Shown here: positions 1 to 11,441 of the stretch, one piece after another
How positions within the stretch are numbered: the first letter of the stretch is position 1
How the letters are laid out: every line of letters begins with the position of its first letter
Assembly: GCA_020627925.1 (NCBI GenBank)
Contig: JAHDFY010000006.1
Coordinates: 20,748 to 84,747 of the forward strand
Length of the DNA: 64,000 bases
Direction of reading: 5' to 3'
Source: a bacterium
GTDB taxonomy: Bacteria > Patescibacteriota > Gracilibacteria > Absconditabacterales > Absconditicoccaceae
Position numbers and translations under genes: made by a program
The notes under the pieces: generated by a model
What the model saw: the letters and a program-made list of their open reading frames with translations, nothing else
Told to the model about the DNA's origin: nothing
The model's database searches: none

Positions 1-29
1 TTGACATATGTTAGATTCTTGTGTATTAT
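1..29 (+). promoter_or_regulatory. Sigma-70-type promoter
   Basis: A perfect TTGACA at 1-6 is followed after exactly 17 bases by TATTAT at 24-29. This would start transcription near 36, about 40 bases before the membrane-protein gene at 75. The match to the -35/-10 consensus is seen directly; activity is inferred. Confidence 0.6.
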
Positions 30-74
30 TTTGCTGCTAACATCATTGCATAAAAACAGATTAAAAAACAAAAA

Positions 75-593
75 ATGTTTCATTACAAACGACACCGTTT
101 TGATTACACAAGACTTAGATTTAGTGAAAAAAGCATCAGAATAGCAACCGTTGCATTATGGGTTTGTCCCGCAATGTATGCGAGTAACCTATTTCTTCAT
201 TTCCTTTCACTAGGTAATGGTTGGAATTGGACTCCGTATCAGACTTTTTTTATGATACCGTGTGTTTATCTTTTCTATCTATATGTAGCTGGTAAGTTGC
301 ATGACTGGTCTAGTTACCAGGACCCTGAGAAAAAAAAATTGTACAAAGCTGGCCGAATGCTAAAGGATTATGAACAAGCAATAAGAGAACGAAGATTTGC
401 TATAACCGCTCCGATTGTATATATAGGGAGATTCCTATGTTTGTCTTTATATGTATATGCTGCTTGGCAATACATCGGTGAAGTAAATATAAACCTAATC
501 ATGCTACTTATGATATATGCTTTTATTACAGTTGTTATAGGAGTTTCTATTGTTGTTTTATTAGGGATTATTGATGCTATAAAATCAAAATAG
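75..593 (+). CDS. Small multi-pass membrane protein, unknown function
   Basis: 172 residues, ending in TAG. I do not recognise the family. The start is the first ATG after the A-rich leader and follows a good promoter. There are four hydrophobic segments, at about residues 24-50, 56-74, 114-132 and 138-168, with a charged, Lys/Arg/Glu-rich loop at about 78-112 (contains YKAGRMLKDYEQAI) between the second and third. This suggests a four-helix inner-membrane protein with a cytosolic loop. It contains no TGA codon: all roughly eight glycines are GGN. It is followed by a clear terminator, so it is probably monocistronic. Role unknown. Confidence 0.7.
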   Translation: MFHYKRHRFDYTRLRFSEKSIRIATVALWVCPAMYASNLFLHFLSLGNGWNWTPYQTFFMIPCVYLFYLYVAGKLHDWSSYQDPEKKKLYKAGRMLKDYEQAIRERRFAITAPIVYIGRFLCLSLYVYAAWQYIGEVNINLIMLLMIYAFITVVIGVSIVVLLGIIDAIKSK

Positions 594-620
594 AGTATAG
601 TCCTTAATATTATTTTGAAT

Positions 621-652
621 ATCCTGATGCGATGTGCATCAGGATGTTTTTA
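621..652 (+). terminator. Rho-independent terminator
   Basis: Ten-base-pair stem ATCCTGATGC / GCATCAGGAT around a short loop, followed by a T-rich tail. It lies 28 bases after the stop of the membrane protein gene. Confidence 0.75.
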
Positions 653-818
653 TAAAGAAAAAAATATTCTATTCTTGATTAAATATCTTTTTTACAAAAA
701 ATCTATTTGCAAAAATCCTCAAAACAAGTTCCCCATATTTAAAACAAAGAAGAATATTGATTGATACGATGATACATAATGCTAATATGTATCATATAAT
801 TTTAATCAAAAAAGGAGG

Positions 819-2555
819 ATGAATTCAGAAAAATTAAAAAAATCACATGAAAAAGTATATAAAGAGTTTTTTGTAAAAAATTCATTAGTTTTTTCTCTTC
901 CATTTGTTTTTAATTGGACGTCTGGTGGAGACTATTTTGAATCAAGCTCTATGAAACAAAAGGCCCCATTTCGTATGTATATTTGAATAAATTATCATGG
1001 AAAAGAAAAAGTAAATTTAGGAAAATTGATAAGTTATGATTTTGATTTGTCTCAGTTTAAATCATCAAAAATTAAGCAGTGAATTAAACGACATCAAAAA
1101 ATAACTAATTTTTTTTATGAGCATGTAAAAGGTTTAGATAAAAATATCACAATATCAGTTTTGTCTGAGCTTGAAAGCCTTATATGACTCGATTTTGAAA
1201 GAATTTTAAGTTTGTTAGTAGCCACAGTTAAATCTAGATTTGAACAAGGTTCATTTGATAAAAAAATTCTAAAAAATCAAAATGATAAAATACAAAGTTT
1301 GTGAGGAAGCTTAGTTGAAAAAATAATAGAGGACTCAAAAAAAATATCTTTTGAATTAAATAACAAACCATGTTCTTTAATAGAAATCACATCAATAGTA
1401 AACAGTAATTATCCGCTATTAACAATAAATACCGACAAAACAATAACAGTAAGGCAGCAATTTGAAAAAACGATTAGGGCTTCTGAAATATATGATGACA
1501 TAAAAGAGGTTCCTTTTGCTTCGGTTGATTATATGCTAGTATATTCTTGATCACCCCAAATAGATTGCGAAAAAAATAACTGAACAGAATATCTTATAAA
1601 GAAAGAAAAAACAGATAAGCTTTTTAAAGCTTTAGAGAAAAAAATAAAAATAAAAAAACAAGATTATGATTACGATAGAGATACATACATAAAAAAAGCT
1701 GAAAATTTTTCGGAAATAGTAAATAATAACGCAATATGTGCAGTAATTGAATTCTTTAGATTTCCTAATGATGAGGAAAATATCGCAAAAAACATAAGCA
1801 TTTGTTGAAAATCTAGATTTGTTATGTACATTGCTTCAAATTTTTGAAGAAAATTTACAACGGCAACAAATGTTTTTATTAGAAAATATTTTCAAGAATA
1901 TGGAAATTTGTGAATAATTGGTCATACAAGAAATTGTGTTTGATGATGTTTTCTAGTTGTCGTTGAACTAAACAGATCAAGAAGTAACTTGAATGAGCGT
2001 CTTGAAAAAGTAAAAGAATTGTTCCCCTCAGCCTGCTGCCTATTCAGATCACGAGAGGATGAGTATGATGAGCGTGGCTTGGTGATAGAGCATGATATAG
2101 AAAATGGAATAATTTCTGATATGTTGGATCCTAATTTGCATATTTATTCTCGTCCGGATGGCTCGTATATTACTGGTTCATTTCATGGAATACTAGAAAA
2201 TCCTGAGGTAGATGTTGCATTTGATATTGGGGATGGGAAAATCTACGTCAATGGTGAGAAAACAACGTCCAAAGAAATTCTCTCACAAACAGCCATCGTC
2301 GAGCTTATGGCATATATGATAGAAAATAAGAAACGAACAATCATGAATACGGACTTGCCTAGATCAAGTTTTACCAGAAATAAAAACACCCTCAACGCCA
2401 AAATCATCAACCCACTCAAAAAACTCATCCGACAAAAATCGTGAAAAGAGCTGTATCTTTCTAGTAGCGGTTCTCTCACACAATTTGAAATAAGCTTGAG
2501 CCCAAGTGACGTATCTATTGGTATCATGAAAAGAGTAAGACCTCCAAAATACTAA
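819..2555 (+). CDS. 578-aa protein with C-terminal winged-helix-like domain; N-terminal part faintly GHMP-kinase-like
   Basis: One reading frame with about 12 in-frame TGA (Gly) codons; under the standard code only the last quarter would be seen. Start chosen at ATG 819 because it directly follows AAAGGAGG, the strongest Shine-Dalgarno sequence in the window; stop is TAA. The N-terminal 200 residues contain SLPFVFNW, GGDYFE and KQKAPFRMY, a pattern I find faintly reminiscent of GHMP small-molecule kinases, but no kinase motif is clear. The last 100 residues (KEILSQTAIVELMAYMI, TNKDLPxSS-like TDLPRSSFTRNKN) resemble the winged-helix DNA-binding domain of OmpR/PhoB regulators. It may therefore be a regulator with a ligand-binding or enzymatic N-terminus. 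Family assignment is inference and uncertain; the coding frame is secure. Confidence 0.75.
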
Positions 2556-2640
2556 AAAATAAAACTCATTACTGTTATTTGATGGGAATTATGTTTTTTT
2601 CATCTCTCTCTTTTTTTATTCTCAGTTAACAGTTGTCCTT

Positions 2641-3426
2641 ATGAAAAAACTACACATTACAATTTTTTACTCTCTTATCATTATTTTTTTTGTCTCGTAT
2701 TTTTTTTATTATAAGAAACCTATCGATTATTCTTTATTCCATCATGTTTTTTCTTCTTGAGGTAAATGTGTGGCAGGTGATTTTATTATTCAGACAACGT
2801 CTTGAGCCATATCAAAAGAAAGTTTTCTTGGTACAGTAGATGAGAAAAGAGAATCTGATTGGATAATTACTTCTTATTCATTAGATTCGTTTGCAATTGA
2901 TACCTCTGTGTTACAAGTTTTTTGTGAAAATGATGGAACATATGTAGCCTGATCTTGGTCCGATAATCTTTATCAAAACGGCTGATTTGCTTATCATAAT
3001 AGATTTTTATTGAAACATTTTTTTACTCTTTTGTGAGAAAAAAAACGAGAAAATGTTGTAGCTATAATGAAAAAATATAGTTGAGAAAATTATTTGTTAC
3101 CATTATATATTCCTCTCAATATATTCTCTTTTTCAATAGCAGATGAATGAATTCATGGTATAGGTTTTGATTCTCATTGAATTGCCATCGTTTATTATCG
3201 TTTTTTTGAAAAAGATAATGAGTTAGTATTCAAATATACTCCATTGATGTTTCTGGGTGATAAGTCATTAGATTATGAAACTGAGCAATGGGACGATTGT
3301 TATGTTGATCCTTGATATGAACAAAAAGAAAAAAAATGTTACACGTTTTTTGAAAGCGAACGAGAAAAGTATCTACAAGAAAAAGTGTCATTTTTTGATC
3401 AGTACAACGATATTATTAAGAAATAA
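2641..3426 (+). CDS. Exported or membrane-anchored protein, unknown
   Basis: 261 residues with nine TGA glycines, ending in TAA. Residues 1-22 are a typical signal anchor (MKK, then a run of Ile/Phe/Leu/Val/Tyr). The rest is hydrophilic and aromatic-rich with several cysteines (SGGKCVAGDF, FCENDG, WDDCYVDPG, KKCYTF), so it is probably extracytoplasmic and possibly disulfide-bonded. No family recognised. Glycine is encoded by UGA about as often as by GGN, the highest ratio in this window, typical of the orphan envelope genes. A strong terminator follows. Confidence 0.75.
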
Positions 3427-3441
3427 ATTATTCAAATACTA

Positions 3442-3475
3442 AAAAATAGCGACATGTCTGTCGCTATTTTTTTGA
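3442..3475 (+). terminator. Rho-independent terminator
   Basis: Stem AAAATAGCGACA / TGTCGCTATTTT with a 4-base loop and a T7 tail, 15 bases after the preceding stop codon. Confidence 0.85.
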
Positions 3476-3582
3476 TAGTACTATTCCTACAATGTCAAGT
3501 TATATAACTACCAATAATTCTCTTATTTGTCAAAAGAAAGCAAGACTCATACACTTATGATAGAGCAAATTTTACCCTTTGT

Positions 3583-3927
3583 ATGATAATGCGAGTTGAT
3601 TTAGAGGAATTTCGTACATTAGATCCGGAGAATAAGTTGAAGACAGTAAGAGCCGCAGCTGATTCTATGAAGGAGACACAGTCAATGGCCGCCAATTATG
3701 CGACCTATTTATCGGCAAATAGAAGGTTTGACGATAATATGCTGTTTATTATGTACGAGTCAATGTATGCTTTTTATGCAAAAGCAGAGTGAGCATATGC
3801 AACACAAGTTGCCCAAAAAGCAGAAAAAGTGCAGGAGCATATCAAGCATATGCAAGCAATTGATGAAGCAGAACATCAGCAAGCAGACGAAGAACTCATG
3901 GCTGAACTTGAAGGTTTGGAGGAGTAA
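3583..3927 (+). CDS. Small alpha-helical protein, first gene of an orphan cassette
   Basis: 114 residues with one TGA (Gly), ending in TAA. ATG 3583 is used; ATG 3589 is two codons downstream and equally possible. Composition is Ala/Glu/Lys/Gln rich, with a long predicted helix at about 70-114 (QVAQKAEKVQEHIKHMQ) that could form a coiled coil. No signal peptide. It lies 53 bases upstream of the 875-aa gene and is probably co-transcribed with it and with the 741-aa gene. No family recognised. Confidence 0.65.
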
Positions 3928-3980
3928 CGTCAACAATATTCATCATGTAATTTTTTTATTATTTTAGTGTAGATATACCT

Positions 3981-6608
3981 ATGGGAGTTGAGTCATGAAA
4001 CTATAGAGAGTCAGCCGATTATTCCAATTTGGACGCAAAGGAGAGCAAAAAAGAAAAAGAGATCAGAGAGCTCATTGAGGATGCGGATTCACCAATTGCA
4101 AAACAAGAAGCAGCAAACAAAATGAATGATCATTTTAAGTTTGTCTCTATTGCTAATGACTTGAAAAATACGTTTCCGACACAGGCAACGATCACTCCAC
4201 AAGATATCAAAAATTTCTTGGATACAAAACTACCAACACCAGAACAGCAAGAAGATTTTTGGCAAAATTTTGCTTTATGGCTCAAGACAGAAGAGGTTAT
4301 TTTTGTAGGAACAGGAAGTCAATCCTATGATTGTCGTAATATTCCTATCGGAAACCAACCAATGGCCGGAACACAAGCAGCAGGAGAGTTTATGTTGAGA
4401 GTGTTGGCTGGTGATACATCGTGAGTAGATGCAACGAATACGACAGAAATTTGGTTGCCACAGACTATTGCCAACTCCGCCGAGAATGTCTACAAAATGC
4501 AAGCGGTCAATGCAGGAGCAAAATTTAATGCCTCTATCGATGCGATCAATGATACCGACCGTGCGATCAAAAGAGCAACGGGAGAGCAAAACAGGGAGTT
4601 GCAAAACAAAAAATTAGAACAAGAGTCTGCAATGCAAAGAGAACTTGATGCCTTGTCTCACGCGATTGTAGGGATGTTGAAGTCAGACCCTAGAGGACAA
4701 AACAAGGAAACAAGACAAATACTCAAGGCATACAAAGATGCAAAAAAATCATATGGCGTGTACCTTGAAGACCACGAGGTGGATACCTGATGGAATCAAA
4801 TGAAGCAATACGACGATCGTATCAAAGAAACTAGCGCCAAGATATATACCATTCAAGTGCTCGCCCGAGAGGATCATATGGAAAATATGTATCTAGGGAG
4901 CTATGATCAAGCGATGCAAAATATTACTCAGACATGGGTACACAATGATTTTGTCCCGATGAAAGACCCGGTCAGGAGACAAGCAATGGAGCGTGCGATG
5001 GGGAAATGAATTCCTAAATTTATTGCACAAGTTCGTGACAAAGAGTGAATTGACGGAATTCTGACCTTGCTGGATACTGTACAAGCAAAAATGGACCAAA
5101 ACAATCGGCAGTCAACCAATCTGCAATGATTCTACAAGATATTCGCCACGGTGTTGCAACAATCGGTAGGAGCGGAGATGATCAATGGGGCGACTCCCCA
5201 GCAAGATATTCAGTTTTTTAAGCTGATCACTGGAAGAACTCTTGAGGATACACCACAAGAAGAAGGAAAGCAATCAATTGCCAGGTGGCTCTATCACAAT
5301 AATCCAATTACAACCTGAGCAAAAGCCGCTGCTGGATTGTTCTCATATAACTCGGCGAGGATTGATGACAATGTCAAAAATTTTGATTTGGCGGAAGTTG
5401 TTGGTTTCAAAATGATGGCTGATTCGTGACTCACTGAGTCTATCGCACAACAAAACAGAGAAGTGATGTGATTTCCTAATCAGCAAGAATTTGATGCGCA
5501 AATGAAGAAATTTGACGCATTCACCGTCAAGACTCCTGATTGACAGTCGTTGCAGTATGACGTTCGTCAGGCTCTCGGGTTAGATCCATCCATGAAGGTA
5601 GAAGAAATGACACTCAGTCAACTAAAAATATTCAATACGCTCCAAGAAACCGCTAATGATAGAGCGCTTGCTAATCTTTGGCCCAATGGAGAACAAGCAA
5701 ATTTGGAAAAATTCTTCAAAGTCTTTGGAGAAGCCGCACAAAAAGTCGAAGAAGAAACAAATGCTTCTCTTGTTGTTGCTTTGGGAATTGCCAATGAAGG
5801 CAATTTATCAGCAAAACAAAAGGATGTATTCACCCTTATCAAGGACTACTATGGACAAGGCGGTCTCTTTGACATCTCTGATAGAAACTCAATGAAAGCC
5901 AAGCAATGGGCAAAAAAAATTGCTGTGATAGGCGCTACAGCTGCAGTGGCTGCAGCGACAGCATGATCATGACTACCATTTTTGTGAGCAGCAATAGTAA
6001 CCGGAGCTTCATGAGCTGCTATTGATGTTGCCATCAATCAGAGAGGATTTGATACTCATTTTGAGTGAGTGAAGTTCTTTGGGTTTAATGCATTGCAATC
6101 GGTTATTCTAGGATGATTTGGTAAAATCCCTGCTATCAAAAATATTGGATTTGGTGTCGATGATGCAGCAGAAGCAAGCATCAAAGAAGTAGGATTGACC
6201 ACATGGCTCAAGACAGTCGGGATCAATAGGGTAAAAGCAAAAGCAAACAAAACACTACAAGATACACTCAAAAAACCTATCAAGAACACCTTGGGTGAAG
6301 CAAGAGAAGCTCTTGTGTTTGATAAAGAGGTCGACATCAATCAAGTGATGGACAACCTTTTCAATAAACTATGATCTAATGCAGGAATGGAACTTCTGAC
6401 ACAATTAGCTATTGATACTGATGATATGTCGGTGCTTGATTCGGTCGCTGACAAGCTGGAAACTGAGTCAAAGAACATTATTCCACAATATCAACAAGCC
6501 TTAGAAAAAGCACAATCACCACAAGAAAAACAAGCAATACAAACAATGTTAGAGCATCGACAGTTTGCTGGAGGAATCAAAGCACAATTGATCGAAGCAA
6601 GATGATAA
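3981..6608 (+). CDS. Large 875-aa alpha-helical protein with internal hydrophobic hairpin, unknown
   Basis: Assembled across about 18 TGA (Gly) codons in one frame; the last sense codon is TGA immediately before TAA. Start is ATG 3981. Most of the chain is Gln/Lys/Glu/Ala-rich helix without a signal peptide (for example residues 190-270). A strongly hydrophobic Ala/Gly-rich stretch at about 644-690 (KKIAVIGATAAVAAATA, GAAIVTGASGAAIDVAI) could form one or two membrane-crossing helices. Residues 690-760 are amphipathic. The arrangement, a long helical N-terminus then an internal hydrophobic hairpin, recalls translocators or membrane-inserting effectors, but that is only inference; no motif identifies a family. 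Middle gene of a cassette at 3583-8860. Confidence 0.75.
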
Positions 6609-6634
6609 AATACTGTTTTATATAGAATACTCTC

Positions 6635-8860
6635 ATGAGTAAACTAGAATCGTTGCATCATGTAGCAACCAATGAAAGTGATGAAACCAAATTGCTCAAA
6701 GAGCTTGATGAAAGGCATGAAAGAAGGATTGCATATCAAGAACTCATGACAAGTGGGGAGTTGACTTCATTGCAAGACACGATCAAAAAAGAGCTTATTG
6801 CGTGAACAAAAAAGTCGCTAGCAAATGCGATCAATAATGCTGCTATTCGTGCAAAAATGCTTTCCTTGACTTGGGAAGAAGCAAAGCAAAATACAGAAGC
6901 AAATGCAGAGGCCCAAGCGGCACTTGCATTGGTTTTTCTTTTGGCAAAATTGAATGCAGAGGACGCAAATTATGATGGTTCTTTTGCTGATGCACATCTG
7001 TTATTGAGTAAAGCACAATCGTGGATTACCAATCAAAACTTTTTGAATGAGATTGGTCAGGTAGCTGATGTTGCGGCATGAGGAGACGCTCCTACAACGA
7101 GAGGAGAAGGAAGACCAAAGCCAAAGAATACCCCAAACATTCCTACTCCAAAAAATGATGACAAAGAAAGAAGAAAAAACAACCTAGAAAAACAATTAAA
7201 AACATCCTTACAAGGAGTAACTTTCTTTGCGTCCAAAAATGATACCTCTATCTTGTATCTCAAAGATCACCAAACAGGAAAGAAACAACAAATGAAATAT
7301 GATGCTGAAACTAATGTATACGAATACACAATGGGTGATGATTTTTACTTTACTTTTGCCAAAAGCGGTGATGACGTATCACTTGTTGGATACTGCACAA
7401 AAGAGGGATGTTCACCACTGGATGATATAAAAGATCTTGCGGGACTCAAAAAAATATACCAGGAACATCAAAAAAAACATCCTCCAACTCCCAACAAGCC
7501 CAAAAACAAACCAACACCATTATCGTACGAAAAAGAACTTGTTTTATGAAAAAATCTTATTGAAATCAATAAAGGAACTGCAGTTCCTGACTGGTCAAAA
7601 TACTGCAATGATCCCAATCAAACAACCGTTGCAATTGTCTCAACACACTGGTGTAGGGATTGTGGCCATTTTAAAAAAGAGATCCTGGCAAAAAAGCGAC
7701 CAGCGAACACCAAATTTCTTTTTATTGATATGTCTTCGGACAATGGAAAGAAACTAGATTATGCTACTGATATAAAGGCTGGAGCATATAAGAGTGGTTA
7801 TGTAAAACGAAGACAAAACCATGGATTGAGCTGATGGCCCCACGTAATGACCTGGAAAGGAAACCATTATACATGATCGCTATGATATGATTATAATGCT
7901 CCAGTCAAAAATGAGCTGCGCACTCAAGTCAGTCCGTGATTTTCTATAAAAGACAAAATGAAAAATATGAAGATGATCATTGATGACAACAATAGTTCAG
8001 ATAACACAACGATCAAAAGCAATTTTGCGAATTATTTACAACGCTTTGAAGCAAGAAATCCTGGTCATACGATAAATAATTATGGTAAGGTAGTTGATAA
8101 AACAGCACCAAAAGATCCAGAAGCATTTGATGAAAGAACCGATATAAAATTACCTTATGGACTTAAGTATTTGGATATAGAACAATGAGACCTAAAAGGA
8201 TCATGGGGGTTAGAGATTCCATCAAATTCACAAGCTATCTTTCTTTCTAATTCACAAAAACAATATACCGATGCAAACGGTAACTTAGACTTCACAAAAA
8301 TTAAAACAAACATTGAAAAATCGACAGGAAAAAAGGTAATTCTACAAATGGCCGGTGGGATGACCTCCATAGTCAAAAAAAATGGCCTCAATGTCAAAGT
8401 TCCTAATGCAGGAACAAGAGTCAATGGAAAAGAAGTCGGAGATCCAAACAATAACACTGGTTGGCTTTCATCGCTTGCTATTGATGCAAATGGAAAAATT
8501 AATTTAGTTCCTTCGAGTAGTAATTATCAAAATGGCTTTAAGACCATGGGAATTGTTAAAAATGGAAAAGTTGCTAAAATGATAGCAAAAAGGGTAAAAG
8601 AGCGAAGGGTCTTAGCAAAAACAAAATCAGGAAAATTGCTGATGATTGATAGGCCACGAGGTAAAAAAGCCAATGAATTTGCCCAAGAATTAGTTGCAAA
8701 AGACCGAAATGGTGAAAAAATCGAAGATGCTATGATTATCGATTCTCAATGAACTCCTTGGGAATATGTGCAAGTAGGATGATGAATCACCGTTCCATGA
8801 AATCCTTCCATCAAACAACACGCACAATGATTTAGTAATGTTATCGTCTTTGTACAATAA
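6635..8860 (+). CDS. 741-aa protein with embedded thioredoxin-like domain
   Basis: One frame through 13 TGA (Gly) codons, stop TAA, 26 bases after the preceding gene. No signal peptide is evident. Residues 1-150 are helical, followed by a Pro/Lys-rich linker. At about 325-440 there is a thioredoxin-like domain: beta-strand TTVAIVST, then the redox motif HWCRDCGHFKK with Cys340 and Cys343, then GWPHVMTW carrying the family's cis-proline (Pro402). The C-terminal 250 residues are beta-rich and unrecognised. The CxxC in a WCxxC context and the cis-Pro are seen directly; oxidoreductase activity is inferred. A thioredoxin fold buried inside such a long protein, in a cassette with the 875-aa protein, is unusual. 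Confidence 0.78.
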
Positions 8861-8868
8861 CAAACCAC

Positions 8869-8899
8869 AATTCTCACTCTTGTAGTGGGAATTTTTTTT
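8869..8899 (+). terminator. Rho-independent terminator of the orphan cassette
   Basis: Stem AATTCTCACT / AGTGGGAATT (one G-U pair) with a 5-base loop and a T8 run, eight bases after the TAA of the 741-aa gene. Confidence 0.8.
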
Positions 8900-8977
8900 A
8901 TTTCCTTTTACAAGAAAACAAACTTCGTATACTAAAAAAGCGAATTTGAAAATGCCTTTATCTATTCATAAAAAAAT

Positions 8978-10807
8978 ATGTGTGGAATATTTGCTTATCA
9001 ATGAAACAAACAAGCGTTACCTATCTTACAACGTGGTTTAGAGAGATTGGAATATCGTGGTTATGACTCAGCCTGAGTCTGTGTCATGGATGCTCAAGGC
9101 TCAACCAAACTTATCAAATCAGTAGGAAAAGTAAGTGAACTTGAAAGTAAAATTAGTAAACAAACAAAAGGCAAAGAAGAAGAACTGAACGCATTCACGC
9201 GTGGGATTGCTCATACACGTTGGGCTACTCATGGTGTCGCGTCAGAAGTGAATACCCATCCTCACCATGATGCAGGAAATCATTTCTACGTTATACACAA
9301 TGGTATTATAGAGAACCATGCAAAACTCAAAAAACAACTAAGAGAAAAATGATATACATTTTATTCACAAACAGATTCCGAGGTTGTACCGGCTCTTTTG
9401 GCAGAGCATTGGACAGGGGATTTACTAGAAACAGTAGAAAAAGTACTGCCATTGCTGCATGGTGCATATGCACTGGTCATTATGACAACGCATGCACCAA
9501 ACGAGATTGTTGCGCTCAAACGATGAAGCCCATTGATTTTGTGAACGGCGCCTGATGGTTTTTATTGTAGTTCTGATATGCAAGCGCTTGCCGGATACGC
9601 AACGCAAACAGTGACCTTGAGTGATGGTGAACTTGTCTATATCAAAAACAACGATTATATTATCAAAGCAGAATGAAAAATAATCAAAAAAGACTTAGAA
9701 AAATTAGATATAAAAGCAATGGATGAATCAAGAGGAGAATATGAAACATTCATGCGTAAAGAAATTGATGAGCAACCAGCCATTATCAGGAGAGCATTTA
9801 TGGGAAGAGTGAATTTTGACGAAAAAGCAATTCATGCAGACGCAACCAAATATCTCAAAGATAAAGAAATCCAAAAAGTCGTATTTGTGGGGTGTGGTAC
9901 CTCATATAATGCTGGGCAAATGGGGGCTCTTTGGATGCAAAATATTGCAGGAATTGATGCATCAGCCAAGATTGCAAGCGAATACATGCATCAAAGAATT
10001 CCCACCGACCCAAAAACATTGCATGTGTTTCTTTCACAATCATGAGAAACAGCAGACAGTATTGAAGTACTCAAACATATCAAAGATAAAGGAGGTCTAA
10101 CGTTTGGGATTGTCAATGTCGTAGGTTCAACTATTGCGACGATGACTGATTGTGGTTTTTTCTTGAGAGCAGGGTATGAAATCGGTGTTGCTTCAACAAA
10201 AGCCTTTACTGCTCAAATGATCAATATTTTGATGCTCACACTTTTTTTGTGAAAAAAATGATCACTCAGTTATGACCGTTATACCAATATCCTCCATGCT
10301 ATGAAAACAGTGCCTAGCCTGATGGAGCAAATCATTGCACAAGAAGATGCTATTGCCAACGTAGCCAAAGAGATGAGCAGATTCAATAATATGTTTTTCT
10401 TGGGAAGAAAGTACGAGTACGTTGTTGCAGATGAAGGATCTCTCAAGCTCAAAGAACTAAGCTATATTCACTCAGAAAGCTATCCTGCTGGGGAACTAAA
10501 ACATGGGCCTCTGGCACTTATTGAAGAATCTTTTCCTTGTGTCTTAATCGCTCCGCATGATGGATTATTTGAACAAAATATGTCTTCAATGGCTGAAATA
10601 CAATCAAGAAAGTGAAAAGTTCTTGTTGTTTCTAACAGGGAAACAGAATGAGCAGACCGAATGATTACAATCCCCTCTGCGCATCCTGCTGTGATGCCTT
10701 TTTTGACAACGATGGTGGTGCAATTACTTTCATATCATGTTGCCAAAGAATTAGGAAGAGATATAGACAAGCCAAGAAACCTTGCAAAAAGTGTTACTGT
10801 GAAATAA
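8978..10807 (+). CDS. glmS: Glutamine--fructose-6-phosphate aminotransferase (isomerizing)
   Basis: Makes glucosamine-6-phosphate from fructose-6-phosphate and glutamine, the first committed step toward UDP-GlcNAc and peptidoglycan. 609 residues, the usual length. Mature N-terminus starts MCGIFAYQ: Cys2 is the Ntn glutaminase nucleophile, followed by [18 protein letters not shown] and HNGIIEN. Two SIS sugar-binding domains follow ([12 protein letters not shown] and [29 protein letters not shown]), and the end is [12 protein letters not shown]. About eleven TGA codons fall at conserved glycines, including that of SQSGET and the YDSAG motif, which is among the best evidence for UGA=Gly. Own transcription unit between terminator and promoter. 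Very secure. Confidence 0.97.
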
Positions 10808-10820
10808 TAACCTATATGTA

Positions 10821-10848
10821 TTGACAAGATAAATTGATAATGTATAAT
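10821..10848 (+). promoter_or_regulatory. Sigma-70-type promoter
   Basis: TTGACA at 10821-10826 and TATAAT at 10843-10848, both perfect consensus hexamers, separated by 16 bases, upstream of the ORF at 10887. The best promoter match in the window. Confidence 0.7.
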
Positions 10849-10886
10849 ACATATACATCATTAATTAAAACAAAACATCAATTTTT

Positions 10887-11315
10887 ATGAAAAAAATACT
10901 ATATGTCGGAGATTTCTCTTTGGGTTTAGAATCTTTCGAAGATTGGGAGAATGGATTTGATAGAGATAAAATGGGGAAAGACCATCCTCCTATCTTAATT
11001 GATGGTCCAGATGGTCATATGGCGCTACTCGACTTTGAGGAGGATCAAACAATCATCTTTACCAGAGTCATTTCTGATAATTTGTCAGATCCTGATTATA
11101 AGGCATCGAACACCTATTATCAAGTGTCTGTTGTTCCTGGTTTACTTAGGAATGTAGACGAGATTAATAATTTTGATTACAAAGGAGCTCAATTAAGTAT
11201 TTCTTGGGGTGATTACTTTGAGGAAGAAAAAACGATCCTAGGAATCAAAAATTTATATTTCTACTATTATGTAGAAATTGAATCTGATTTAGAGAGAATA
11301 GGATTTCTCTTGTAA
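10887..11315 (+). CDS. Small soluble protein, unknown
   Basis: 142 residues, no TGA inside, ending in TAA. Starts MKKILYVGDF; despite the MKK there is no hydrophobic core, so it is probably cytosolic. Acidic (many Asp/Glu), beta-rich, with PILIDGPDGHMALLDFE and a repeated aromatic tail. I do not recognise it. It has its own near-perfect promoter and its own terminator, so it is likely a well-expressed monocistronic gene. All twelve or so glycines use GGN, unlike its orphan neighbours. Confidence 0.7.
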   Translation: MKKILYVGDFSLGLESFEDWENGFDRDKMGKDHPPILIDGPDGHMALLDFEEDQTIIFTRVISDNLSDPDYKASNTYYQVSVVPGLLRNVDEINNFDYKGAQLSISWGDYFEEEKTILGIKNLYFYYYVEIESDLERIGFLL

Positions 11316-11340
11316 TAACTCTATCAGAAAATTTATAAAT

Positions 11341-11377
11341 AAAATCATCAACCTGGATCAGGTTGATGATTTTTTGT
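11341..11377. terminator. Bidirectional terminator between convergent genes
   Basis: Stem AAATCATCAACCTG / CAGGTTGATGATTT with a 3-4 base loop and T-runs on both strands. It separates the plus-strand ORF ending at 11315 from the minus-strand GH3/ABC operon ending at 11442. Confidence 0.8.
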
Positions 11378-11441
11378 GAAATATTTTGCGGAATAGTTTA
11401 GTAGCCTCCTGGAGGTTCATAAAATTTCCCCTGATTATTCT

